Shown here: piece after piece, positions 26,405-34,597 of the stretch
Layout: each line of letters opens with the position of its first letter
Position numbering within the stretch: the first letter of the stretch is position 1
Origin: Blautia sp. OF03-15BH
Lineage (GTDB): Bacteria; Bacillota; Clostridia; Lachnospirales; Lachnospiraceae
Length of the DNA stretch: 64,000 nt
Assembly (NCBI RefSeq): GCF_003463065.1
Contig: NZ_QSCM01000010.1
Coordinates: 43,385-107,384, forward strand
Direction: 5' to 3'
Made by a program: the position numbers and the translations under genes
The notes under the pieces: model-generated
The model's database searches: none
Seen by the model: the letters and a program-made list of their open reading frames with translations, nothing else
What the model was told of the DNA's origin: nothing

Positions 26405-27343
26405 TTACTCTGTAATGATCGTTCCTGTTTTTCCTGCCAGTGCGTCCAGGGCATGAGCAAGATCGGTGATGATCGCTTTGCGTCCGCTGCCTTTTTTCTC
26501 TTCGATGAAGTCTACAGCTGCCTGTACTTTCGGCAGTTTGGATGCTTTCGGGAATTCATTGTCAGCGATCAGTTTTTTCACTTCTTCTACGGTAACTTCG
26601 TGAAGAGCTCTTGCTTTTTCTGTCTCATAGTTCAACCACAGGTTTTCGTCTTTGGTGAGGATCAGAAGGATATCCGCATCTACCATCTCGGCAAGACGGC
26701 CGCTGGCGTAATCTTTCTCGATGATGGCACTGGCGCCTTTCAGCTCCATGCCCTGCTTCAGAACAGGGATTCCGCCACCGCCTGCTGCGATAACTACCTG
26801 ATCTGCATCCAGAAGAGCCCGGATTGCCTGGATCTCAACAATATCCTTGGGTTTCGGAGCAGCTACAATACGGCGAAAACCTTTTCCGGCTTCCTCGATG
26901 CAGTAGTTTCCTTTCTTCTCTTCTGCATCTGCTTCCTCAGCAGTCATGTAACGGCCGATGACTTTGATGGGATGATAAAAAGCCTCATCATACGGATCTA
27001 CGGTCACCTGTGTAAGAACCGTGCAGGCACCTTTATAAATGCCTTTTTTCAGAAGAGCTGTCTGAACAGCATTCTGAAGGTCATATCCGATATAACCCTG
27101 GCTCATGGCTGAGCAGACAGACATCGGCGCTTCTGTATAATCCGGATGTTTTTTTCCAAATTCATTCATGGCTGTATGGATCATGCCTACCTGCGGCGCA
27201 TTGCTGTGGCAAACTGCCAGCTGGTAGCCTTCTTCCACGATATCTGCCAGAACTTCCGCAGAACGCTTGACTGCTTTCTTCTGCTCCGGCAATGTTGTCC
27301 CCAGTGCTTTGTGGCCTAATGCCACCACGATTCTTTTCTTCAT
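26405..27343 (-). CDS. arcC: carbamate kinase
   Basis: Carbamate kinase makes ATP from carbamoyl phosphate and ADP in arginine or purine fermentation. The 312-residue product has the amino-acid kinase fold with SNAPQVG, CSAMSQGYIGYDLQNA, the lid region PIKVIGRYM, AAGGGGIPVL and IEKDYASGRLAEM. The N-terminal loop reads ALGHKALGTT, where GGNA or GHNA is usual, so the asparagine is replaced by lysine. No arginine deiminase or ornithine carbamoyltransferase adjoins it. A ten-codon upstream frame and a hairpin lie in its leader, so translation may be regulated. Confidence 0.9.
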   Translation of the reverse strand: MKKRIVVALGHKALGTTLPEQKKAVKRSAEVLADIVEEGYQLAVCHSNAPQVGMIHTAMNEFGKKHPDYTEAPMSVCSAMSQGYIGYDLQNAVQTALLKKGIYKGACTVLTQVTVDPYDEAFYHPIKVIGRYMTAEEADAEEKKGNYCIEEAGKGFRRIVAAPKPKDIVEIQAIRALLDADQVVIAAGGGGIPVLKQGMELKGASAIIEKDYASGRLAEMVDADILLILTKDENLWLNYETEKARALHEVTVEEVKKLIADNEFPKASKLPKVQAAVDFIEEKKGSGRKAIITDLAHALDALAGKTGTIITE

Positions 27344-27353
27344 ACAAGATCCC

Positions 27354-27386
27354 TCACAATCTGTCGTATTCTTTATCCTGATCCAT
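27354..27386 (-). CDS. possible 10-residue upstream ORF of arcC
   Basis: MDQDKEYDRL then TGA, ending ten bases before the arcC ATG. It has a better ribosome site (GAGAGGAGG) than arcC itself (TGAGGGATC). The ribosome site lies in the stem ATTCAGT/ACTGAAT (27386-27417). This fits translational coupling or a leader peptide. The frame is too short for coding statistics. Confidence 0.35.
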   Translation of the reverse strand: MDQDKEYDRL

Positions 27387-27442
27387 TCAGTCCTCCTCTC
27401 ACGAGAGTAACTGAATGGTAGCGGAAATAAAACCTTTTTTGC

Positions 27443-27583
27443 AACTGTTCAGAGCCAAGCAGATTTCTGTGAAAAAGTGTGAATCATGCTTGCATGAATG
27501 AACACTTTTTCATTGAAATCTATTTGGCGGATACGCCACACCGACGAAATGCAAAGCCCTTTGGAGGTGGGCTCTGAACAGTT
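27443..27583. repeat. 141-bp MITE-like element with perfect 14-bp terminal inverted repeats
   Basis: AACTGTTCAGAGCC (27443-27456) and GGCTCTGAACAGTT (27570-27583) are perfect inverted repeats. Inside, from AGATTTC to GAAATCT (27461-27522), a second long hairpin has arms GAAAAAGTGT/ACACTTTTTC and an apex TCATGC-TT-GCATGA. No coding capacity is visible. Size, ends and non-coding content fit a miniature inverted-repeat element. It separates arcC from metAA. Confidence 0.75.
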
Positions 27584-27672
27584 ACCCTTTTTTTAAGTAT
27601 ACTAGATGTCACAGACACCTGCAAGCGAAATTTTCGTAATTGTCCGGAGTTATCTCCAAAACACTGCAAAAT

Positions 27673-28608
27673 TTACTGTTTTCCCTGAAAATCAGGAGTC
27701 CCGTCCAGATCATAGGGAGTCACCTGATATACATAATAGTTCAGCCAGTTGGTATAAAGGTTATTGGCATGGGAGCGCCACATAAGCGCCGGCCGGTTAT
27801 TCGGATCATCATTCTTATAATAATTTTTCGGAATCTCGATGGAAAGCCCTTTGTTCCTGTCTCTCCAGTATTCCGTATCCAGCGTCACTCTGTCATATTC
27901 CGGATGCCCCATAACAAAGATCTGACGCCCGTCCAGCGTCATACAGAGAAAGACGCCCGCCTCATCTGATTCTGCCAGTACCATCAGTTTTTCGCAGTTA
28001 TGAATATCCTCAGAGGACACCTCTGTATGGCGGGAATGCGGTGCAAGGAAAAGATCATCAAACCCTCTGACCAGAGGGATCTTCCGATTGGATACCCGGT
28101 GCCAGAAAAGGCCGAACATTTTTTCCTTCAGCATCCGTTTTTTCAATCCGAAGTGATGGTAAATCCCCGCCTGTGCTCCCCAGCACAGATGCAAAGTGGA
28201 CGTCACATGCGTCCTGCTCCAGTCCATGATCTTCACCAGTTCATCCCAGTAATCGACTTCTTCAAATTCCATCTGTTCCACCGGAGCTCCGGTGATGATC
28301 AGACCGTCATAATAATGCTTTTTGATGTCGTCAAAGGTGACATAAAATTTGTTCAGATGGCTGGTTGACGTATTCTTTGCTTCATGGCTGCTGACACGCA
28401 CAAATGTCACATCCACCTGCAGTGGCGTATTGGAAAGAGAACGGAGAAGCTGAAGTTCTGTATCCTCTTTTAACGGCATAAGGTTCAGGATCGCAATCTG
28501 GATCGGACGAATGTCCTGATGAATGGCCCTGCCTTCCTCCATAACGAATATATTTTCCCGCTCCAGGATCTCTTTTGCGGGCAGATCACTTTGTGTTTTA
28601 ATCGGCAT
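27673..28608 (-). CDS. metAA: homoserine O-acetyltransferase (MetA type)
   Basis: The enzyme acylates homoserine in methionine synthesis. The 311-residue product has the nucleophile cysteine in HLCWGAQAGIYHHF and the family region FGLFWHRV. The acyl-donor loop reads TGAPVEQMEFEEVDYW; a glutamate at that place marks acetyl-CoA rather than succinyl-CoA use in characterised MetA proteins, so acetyltransferase is the better name. Two 17-bp direct repeats lie immediately before its ribosome binding site (AGAAGGTG). No riboswitch fold was seen in the 83-base gap to cls. Confidence 0.92.
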   Translation of the reverse strand: MPIKTQSDLPAKEILERENIFVMEEGRAIHQDIRPIQIAILNLMPLKEDTELQLLRSLSNTPLQVDVTFVRVSSHEAKNTSTSHLNKFYVTFDDIKKHYYDGLIITGAPVEQMEFEEVDYWDELVKIMDWSRTHVTSTLHLCWGAQAGIYHHFGLKKRMLKEKMFGLFWHRVSNRKIPLVRGFDDLFLAPHSRHTEVSSEDIHNCEKLMVLAESDEAGVFLCMTLDGRQIFVMGHPEYDRVTLDTEYWRDRNKGLSIEIPKNYYKNDDPNNRPALMWRSHANNLYTNWLNYYVYQVTPYDLDGTPDFQGKQ

Positions 28609-28622
28609 ATTTTTTCACCTTC

Positions 28623-28659
28623 TTATTTTCTGTCTGTTCTGTTTATTTTCTGTCTGTTC
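28623..28659 (-). repeat. two 17-bp direct repeats in front of metAA
   Basis: GAACAGACAGAAAATAA (minus strand) occurs twice with a period of 20 bases, ending at the ribosome binding site. Two-turn spacing could suit a regulator on DNA, or it may be simple tandem duplication. Confidence 0.6.
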
Positions 28660-28691
28660 CCTGCTTTCCCTCACTGTTGAAAAGCATAAGA

Positions 28692-30305
28692 TCACATCAG
28701 TGGTGCCAGGATCCGTAAGACCCTGCCTGCCATCCGGTCAAAAAGCTTCTGACGTCTGTAATCTGAAGGAAGGACTTCCTGACATTTGGCAAGCGTTTCT
28801 TGAAAATCGGCTTCCACGCGGGGAATCTCCGCATTCTGATAAAGGTAGACCGCACATTCAAAATGAAGATAGAGGCTGCGGTAATCCAGATTGATGGTGC
28901 CTACCACCGCCTTCTCATCATCCGAAGTGAAAACCTTGGCATGGACAAAACCCGGCGTATATTCATAAATCTTCACACCGGCATCCAGAAGTTCATTATA
29001 ATACGTCTTTGCCAGAACAAAGGCATACCATTTATCCGGAATATGCGGCATGATGATCTTTACATCCACGCCTCTCTTTGCCGCATAGGTAAGAGCTGTG
29101 ATCATCTCATTACTGAGGATCAGGTAAGGAGTCATGATATGTACATAATCCCTGGCTGTATAAAGAATATCCATGTACACCTGTTCTCCCACCGTTTCAT
29201 TATCCAGAGGACTGTCCCCGTAAGGCATGACAAAACCGTCTCCCGGTTCACTTTCTTTATCCGGTATGATATCCAGATACTTTTCAAAAAGCTCCATAGG
29301 CGTGTTTTTCAGGTTTTTATCCACGCTCCACATTTCCAGAAACATGATGGTAAAACTGCGGACCGCCTCACCTTCGATCATGATGGCCGTATCCTTCCAG
29401 TGGCCAAAGCGTTCCTTCTGGTTGATGTATTCATCTGCCAGATTGACACCTCCGGTGAAGGCCACCTTTCCGTCAATGACCACGATCTTTCGGTGATCCC
29501 GGTTATTCTGCCGGGTTGAAAGAGCCGGTACAATGGGAGCAAACATGTGGCACTGGATGCCATAGCTTTCCAGCTCCTGCGGATAATGATAGGGCAGCAG
29601 AGACAGACAGCACATACCGTCATAAAGGAAACGGACCTCCACTCCTTCTTTGACTTTCTCCTTCAGGATCTCAAGAACACTCTCCCACATATAGCCTTCT
29701 GCCACAATGAAATATTCCATAAAGATAAATTTCTTTGCTTTTTTCAGCTGGATGAGCAGTTCTTTAAATTTCTCCTCTCCGGAGGGAAAATATCTGGCGG
29801 AAGTATTCTTGTACACGGAAAAACCTCCGTAATGATTCACATAACGGCTCAGGTGCGCCACCTGATCATTTGTCTTTTCCAACTCTTCCAGGACCTCTTT
29901 GTCCTGTTTCCAGTATTTTTTACTGTAGGCGTGCATACTCTGCAGACGCTCGTTGATCCATTTCGTAGCCGGCTGGGTTTCTACAAAGAGATACAAAAGG
30001 CTTCCAAAGATCGGCAACGCCAGGATCACGATCGTCCAGGCCAGTTTAAAAGCCGGATTGCTCCGTTCATTCGCCACATAGACCACTTCCAGCACACCAA
30101 GCACCGTCACAAATCCATTGACAAAATACCATTTGGATGCCAGCCAGTAATATCCCCAGATCATAAAGATCAGCTGCAGAAACAGAGATAAAAATACCAT
30201 AAAGGTTCTTCCGAAAACCACCGAAGAAATTCCATTTTTACCTTTCTGGACAGTCTGGCTGCTTTCTATCTTTCTGACCAGCTCATTTTTCTTCCATTTC
30301 TCCAT
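28692..30305 (-). CDS. cls: cardiolipin synthase (phospholipase D family)
   Basis: Cls joins two phosphatidylglycerols to cardiolipin in the membrane. The 537-residue product has two N-terminal membrane segments (about 30-80), then two HKD motifs: NRDHRKIVVIDGKVAFTGG and FVHAKVFTSDDEKAVVGTIN. The start at 30305 (MEKWKKNELV) has AAAGGGATAAAAACG upstream and overlaps the end of ligA by 23 bases, so it is read with ligA. RYVNHYGGFSVYKN is typical of Clostridia Cls proteins. Confidence 0.92.
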   Translation of the reverse strand: MEKWKKNELVRKIESSQTVQKGKNGISSVVFGRTFMVFLSLFLQLIFMIWGYYWLASKWYFVNGFVTVLGVLEVVYVANERSNPAFKLAWTIVILALPIFGSLLYLFVETQPATKWINERLQSMHAYSKKYWKQDKEVLEELEKTNDQVAHLSRYVNHYGGFSVYKNTSARYFPSGEEKFKELLIQLKKAKKFIFMEYFIVAEGYMWESVLEILKEKVKEGVEVRFLYDGMCCLSLLPYHYPQELESYGIQCHMFAPIVPALSTRQNNRDHRKIVVIDGKVAFTGGVNLADEYINQKERFGHWKDTAIMIEGEAVRSFTIMFLEMWSVDKNLKNTPMELFEKYLDIIPDKESEPGDGFVMPYGDSPLDNETVGEQVYMDILYTARDYVHIMTPYLILSNEMITALTYAAKRGVDVKIIMPHIPDKWYAFVLAKTYYNELLDAGVKIYEYTPGFVHAKVFTSDDEKAVVGTINLDYRSLYLHFECAVYLYQNAEIPRVEADFQETLAKCQEVLPSDYRRQKLFDRMAGRVLRILAPLM

Positions 30306-32292
30306 CGTTTTTATCCCTTTCGTTTGCTTCCTCCCCGTCACCTGCAAGCTTCAAAAAATCTTCCTCTGTAAGAATGGGGATCCCCAGTTCCTTTGCTTTT
30401 TTATTTTTTGAAGACGCGGAAGCGGAATCGTTGTTGATCAGATAATCCGTTTTCGAAGTCACAGAACCGGTCACTTTTCCGCCTCGTTCCTCGATATAGA
30501 CTTTCATCTCATTCCGATTGGCAAAATGCTCCACACTGCCGGTGATAACAAAGGTTTTTCCTGCCAGTACCTGTTCGGTATTCTGCACCTCCAGTTCTTC
30601 CATATGCACCTCCAGAAGCAGATGTGCAAAAGCCTCCATCTTCTTTTCATCATGGAAATAAGCCACGATGCCTCCGGCCAGGACCTCACCGATTCCATCA
30701 ATTCCCGTCAACTCCTCTACCGTACTGTCTTTCAGCTTTTCCCAGCTCCAGGAAAACGCACGGCAGAGCATTTTGGCATTGGCAAGACCGATTCCCGGAA
30801 TCCCAAGGCTGTAGATCAGCCGGACCAGTGTGGTATTTCTGGCCGTTTCAATGCTTTTCAGCAGCTTTTCACAGGACTTCTCGCCAAATCCTTCCAGTTC
30901 CCGGATACTCTCCCTGTGTTCCTTAAGTTTAAAAATATCCGCAAACTCATGAATAAAGCCCATGCCGATGAACTTTTCCAGAGTTGCCTCTGAGAGTCCC
31001 TCAATGTTCATGGCATCCCTGCTCACAAACAGGGTAAATGATTTGATCTTTTTCGCCTGACATTCCGGATTGGTGCAGTTTAATGTCTCAATGCCATTGG
31101 CAGAACGGACTTCCGTCGCACCACTGCAGACTGGGCAGACAGACGGAATTTCCAGATTTCCACTCCTCGTCAGGTTTTCTTCTATCTGAGGGATGATCAT
31201 GTTCGCCTTGTACACCCGGATCACATCACCAATGCCCAGCTGCAGTCCTTTTAAAATACTCAGATTATGGACGCTCGCCCTGCTTACCGTAGTCCCTTCC
31301 AGTTCCACCGGTTCAAAAATCGCCACAGGGTTGATCAACCCTGTACGGGACGGACTCCATTCTATTTCCAGAAGACGGGTTTCCCGGATCTCATCCTCCC
31401 ATTTAAAAGCAAAGGAATCTCTCGGGAATTTTGCCGTCGTTCCAAGTGATCTTCCATAAGCGATATCATCATAGAGAACTACCAGGCCGTCCGATGGAAT
31501 ATCAAAATGCCGGATCTTCTCCGCAAAAAAACGGACAGTTTCTTCTACGGTCTCTCCTGTGACCTCCTTATGTTCCACCACCTGAAAACCCTGCTCTTTC
31601 AGCCATTCAAACTCACAGGCATGAGAATTTTTAAAGTCCACCCCGTCTGCTTTCACCAGGGAAAACGCAAAAAACTGAACATGTCTTCCTGCAGTGACCG
31701 CACTGTTCAATTGTCTCACCGAACCACTGCAGAGATTTCTTGGATTCTTATATTTTGCATCCACATCCTCGATCTCTTCGTTGATCTTTTCAAAATCACT
31801 GTAAGAGATCACCGCTTCTCCACGAAGGATAAGTTCTCCCTGATAAGTAATCTTCAACGGAAGATTGGAAAAGACCCGTGCATTGGGTGTGATGACCTCT
31901 CCAACCTCACCGTTTCCTCTGGTAACTGCCTTGCTGAGTTCTCCATTCTGATAGGTAAGAACAATGGTCAGGCCATCCAGCTTCCAGGACATCAGCGCTT
32001 TCTGTTCTCCGACAAAATCCTTCAGCACTTCCACATCTTTTGTCTTATCCAGAGAAAGCATCGGTTTTTCATGACGTTCCTTCGGAAGCTCATCCTGCGA
32101 TTCATAGCCAACGGTCTGGGTGGGACTTCCGGAAAGCACAATACCAGTTTCCTTTTCCAGTGCGTCCAGTTCATCGTATAGTCTGTCATATTCAAAATTG
32201 CTCATTATCTCCCGGTCTTCCTGATAATAAGCTTTTGAAGCCTCTCTCAGAAGTCCGACCAGTTCTCTCATTCGCTGTCTCTTTTCTTCCAT
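30283..32292 (-). CDS. ligA: NAD-dependent DNA ligase LigA
   Basis: LigA seals nicks in replication and repair. The 669-residue product has the Ia domain, the AMP-accepting lysine in SWKLDGLTIV, an OB fold, a Cys4 zinc finger (CPVCSG with CTNPEC), helix-hairpin-helix repeats and a C-terminal BRCT domain (LAGKTFVITGSVEHF). It overlaps rluF and cls at its two ends, a tight run of three genes. No frame break. Confidence 0.97.
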   Translation of the reverse strand: MEEKRQRMRELVGLLREASKAYYQEDREIMSNFEYDRLYDELDALEKETGIVLSGSPTQTVGYESQDELPKERHEKPMLSLDKTKDVEVLKDFVGEQKALMSWKLDGLTIVLTYQNGELSKAVTRGNGEVGEVITPNARVFSNLPLKITYQGELILRGEAVISYSDFEKINEEIEDVDAKYKNPRNLCSGSVRQLNSAVTAGRHVQFFAFSLVKADGVDFKNSHACEFEWLKEQGFQVVEHKEVTGETVEETVRFFAEKIRHFDIPSDGLVVLYDDIAYGRSLGTTAKFPRDSFAFKWEDEIRETRLLEIEWSPSRTGLINPVAIFEPVELEGTTVSRASVHNLSILKGLQLGIGDVIRVYKANMIIPQIEENLTRSGNLEIPSVCPVCSGATEVRSANGIETLNCTNPECQAKKIKSFTLFVSRDAMNIEGLSEATLEKFIGMGFIHEFADIFKLKEHRESIRELEGFGEKSCEKLLKSIETARNTTLVRLIYSLGIPGIGLANAKMLCRAFSWSWEKLKDSTVEELTGIDGIGEVLAGGIVAYFHDEKKMEAFAHLLLEVHMEELEVQNTEQVLAGKTFVITGSVEHFANRNEMKVYIEERGGKVTGSVTSKTDYLINNDSASASSKNKKAKELGIPILTEEDFLKLAGDGEEANERDKNDGEMEEK

Positions 32293-33092
32293 TCTTCTCT
32301 CCTGCCTTTATTTTTTCCAAAGGGCTGGTTTGTGGAGCCCTGGATCCTTCTGTAAAGCTCCTCCTGTTCCTCACGGCTCACCTCCCGGTAACTTCCTGAT
32401 GGAAGGTCTCCAAGTGTGATGTTCATAATGCGGATCCTTTTCAGTTTTACAACCTGATAGCCAAAATATTCACACATTCTGCGGATCTGCCGGTTCAGTC
32501 CCTGAGTCAGGACAATCCGGAATGTCTTTTCACCTGTTTTTTCCACTTCGCAGGGTCTTGTCAGCTGATCCTGCACCGGTATTCCGCCTTTTGCCATTCC
32601 ATCCAGGAACCCGGCAGTCACGGTCCGGTCCACACGGACCAGATACTCTTTCTCATGATAATTTCCTGCTCTCATCATTTTATTCAGGATCTCTCCATTA
32701 TTTGTCATGAGAAGCAGCCCCTGAGAATCCTTATCCAAGCGCCCCATGTAAAAAACTCTTTTCGGGTAATGTATCAGTTCCTCGACGGTCTGATCTCCCC
32801 AGCGTTTATCTGTTGTACACACAACCCCTCTGGGTTTATTTACCGCCAGAAGCACCATTTCTTCTTCTTTCGAAATGTGCTTTCCATCCACCAGAACCTC
32901 CTGTTTTTCCGAAACCTTCTGACCGGACACAGCCACTGATCCATCTACCAGGACACGACCGGCCTCGATCAGCCGGTCCGCCTCTCTTCTGGAGCAGAGA
33001 CCGGACTCGCTGATGAATTTATTCAGCCTTACCAGCTGGCCTTTTTCTCTCTTTTGAAATTCCTGTTCCAAACGGCTCTTTTCCTGTTCCAT
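32268..33092 (-). CDS. rluF: 23S rRNA pseudouridine synthase RluF
   Basis: The 274-residue product has an N-terminal S4 domain (VRLNKFISESGLCSRREADR) and the RsuA-family catalytic motif MGRLDKDSQGLLLMTNNGE with the active aspartate. The stretches LNKMMRAGNYHEKEYLV and LTQGLNRQIRRMCEYFGYQV closely follow E. coli RluF, which acts at U2604, so RluF is preferred over RluB or RsuA. The start at 33092 has AAGGAAAG upstream; earlier ATGs do not. It overlaps ligA by 25 bases. A terminator lies only about 30 bases upstream, so a promoter must overlap it or read-through feeds the operon. Confidence 0.87.
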   Translation of the reverse strand: MEQEKSRLEQEFQKREKGQLVRLNKFISESGLCSRREADRLIEAGRVLVDGSVAVSGQKVSEKQEVLVDGKHISKEEEMVLLAVNKPRGVVCTTDKRWGDQTVEELIHYPKRVFYMGRLDKDSQGLLLMTNNGEILNKMMRAGNYHEKEYLVRVDRTVTAGFLDGMAKGGIPVQDQLTRPCEVEKTGEKTFRIVLTQGLNRQIRRMCEYFGYQVVKLKRIRIMNITLGDLPSGSYREVSREEQEELYRRIQGSTNQPFGKNKGRREEWKKRDSE

Positions 33093-33118
33093 TTTCTTTC
33101 CTTCCATAATCCTTTTGG

Positions 33119-33149
33119 AAAAAAACGCCGTGCAAACCTGCACGGCGTT
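33119..33149 (-). terminator. terminator after the SH3 membrane protein gene
   Basis: AACGCCGTGC and GCACGGCGTT form a perfect 10-bp stem, with a run of seven T on the minus strand. It stands between the SH3 gene and rluF. Confidence 0.92.
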
Positions 33150-33158
33150 CTAACATTC

Positions 33159-34163
33159 TTACTGCTGATCACTACCTGTTCCTGCATCAGAGGAAGCCGA
33201 TGCCCCACCATCTGCCTGGAGATACTCACTCAGCACATATCCCTCTACTACCGTTCCTGCTCCGTCATCAAAACGGATCTTTGACCAGCCATTATCCAGA
33301 ACTGCCAGTCTCGTCACCGTCTGACCAGGGATCAGAACTCCAACCAGATCAGAATCTGCTCTGGAATCTGCCCGTACATTCAAGTCTCCTGTAACCGTCA
33401 CTGAAGTGCTGACATCCGTATCTACAGAACTGGCATCCGGGATATCAAGCTCCGTCTCCGGCTGCTTCATCTTGGCGATCATAGCCTGCAGATCGCTGTT
33501 GGAATCCAGTACCGCCTGATACTCACTGTTGGTCTTCGCGATCAGTTCCTGCACATTACTGTCATTCTTCGCCTGTTCCATAAAATCGGAAACCTGCTGA
33601 TCGGAGCTGGGATTTACCACATAAAGGGTTCCATCCTCCTTCGTTGACAGATAAAGATTTCCGAGGCTGGGTACCAGCTGTTCGATGTTCGGAAGCTTGG
33701 CCTCATAATAAACATAGACGTTATAAGAGCCATCCGTAAGTCCCTGCTTATAATACACAGAAATATTATTATAGCTTTCAATGGGATTGGAATTGATCTT
33801 ATCTCTGTCCGTATCGCCAACCACATCTCCAAGAGTCTGAAGTGCATCAAAATCCTTGGCTGCCACTGCATTATAATACTGGGTTACTGCTTCCTGGACA
33901 GCGGCATTGTCTGTCTGCAGTGCAGCACTGCTGTCTGCTGCTGTGCTCTCTGCCTCCGTCGCTGCTTCTGTTTCGGACGCTGCCGTCGTCTCAGATGCCG
34001 GTGCTTCTGTCACTGCCTCCGTCTGTCCGTTATCACTGCTGTCTCCCAGACGGTCAGACACAAATCTTACTGCAAAAAACGCAATTACCAGAACAATGAT
34101 GATCGCCAGACCCAGTAAGATATATCTCAGATTATCTGAAAGCCATTCTCTAAAGTCATCCAC
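33159..34163 (-). CDS. membrane-anchored protein with extracellular SH3 domain
   Basis: Translation probably begins at GTG 34163, eight bases after GGAGG. The 334-residue product has one membrane segment near residues 13-37 (ILLGLAIIIVLVIAFFAVRF), a Thr/Glu/Ala-rich linker, a region of about 110 residues like an NTF2/SnoaL fold (AVQEAVTQYYNAVAAKDFDALQTLG), and a C-terminal bacterial SH3 domain (GDLNVRADSRADSDLVGVLIPGQTV). Such proteins face the cell wall and bind peptidoglycan or partners. The exact role is unknown. The gene has its own strong terminator. Confidence 0.75.
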   Translation of the reverse strand: MDDFREWLSDNLRYILLGLAIIIVLVIAFFAVRFVSDRLGDSSDNGQTEAVTEAPASETTAASETEAATEAESTAADSSAALQTDNAAVQEAVTQYYNAVAAKDFDALQTLGDVVGDTDRDKINSNPIESYNNISVYYKQGLTDGSYNVYVYYEAKLPNIEQLVPSLGNLYLSTKEDGTLYVVNPSSDQQVSDFMEQAKNDSNVQELIAKTNSEYQAVLDSNSDLQAMIAKMKQPETELDIPDASSVDTDVSTSVTVTGDLNVRADSRADSDLVGVLIPGQTVTRLAVLDNGWSKIRFDDGAGTVVEGYVLSEYLQADGGASASSDAGTGSDQQ

Positions 34164-34288
34164 TGTACATACCTCCATTCGGTGTTGTTTCGCAGAAAAG
34201 CCGGTAAAATCAAAAATGCCGGCAAAATCCTGTACCTCAGGCTGCTTGACTCGTTGCTTACGGAAATAAATTTACATATACAAAAAAG

Positions 34289-34361
34289 CACACCCGGAGG
34301 GATTCGAACCCCCGACACGTGGTACCGGAAACCACTGCTCTATCCCCTGAGCTACGAGTGC
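34289..34361 (-). tRNA. tRNA-Arg (anticodon CCG)
   Basis: The 73-base sequence folds as a full cloverleaf on the minus strand: acceptor GCACTCG with CGGGTGT, anticodon stem GTGGT/ACCAC around loop TTCCGGT (anticodon CCG, codon CGG), and T arm with TTCGAAT. CCA is not encoded. Six T follow the discriminator and can end transcription. Confidence 0.95.
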
Positions 34362-34530
34362 GCATACAGCTATGCAAGTTTTTTCCCTGCATACATTATT
34401 GATTTATCCGGATCATTCTCTCCGGCTCAACAACGATGCTATCATACCACACCTTTTGGAAAATGTCAAATTTTTATGTGAAATTTCTTCGATTTTGTTC
34501 AAAACAGCCGGAAAGCCTGTTATGTAAAGT

Positions 34531-34597
34531 GTTCACTCGCCGCTTAGTGCTCCGCACACTTGAAGCGGGGGAATGCTTATCTGCGTTCAACAAATAG
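34531..34597. repeat. palindromic repeat family, copy B (right module)
   Basis: A hairpin CGCTT/AAGCG with inner AGTG/CACT is followed by AGCGGGGGAATGCTTATCTG onward (34564-34597), matching 8311-8342 in the spo0A leader apart from small gaps. It overlaps the end of the DUF5688 gene and supplies its TGA stop codon. Confidence 0.7.
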
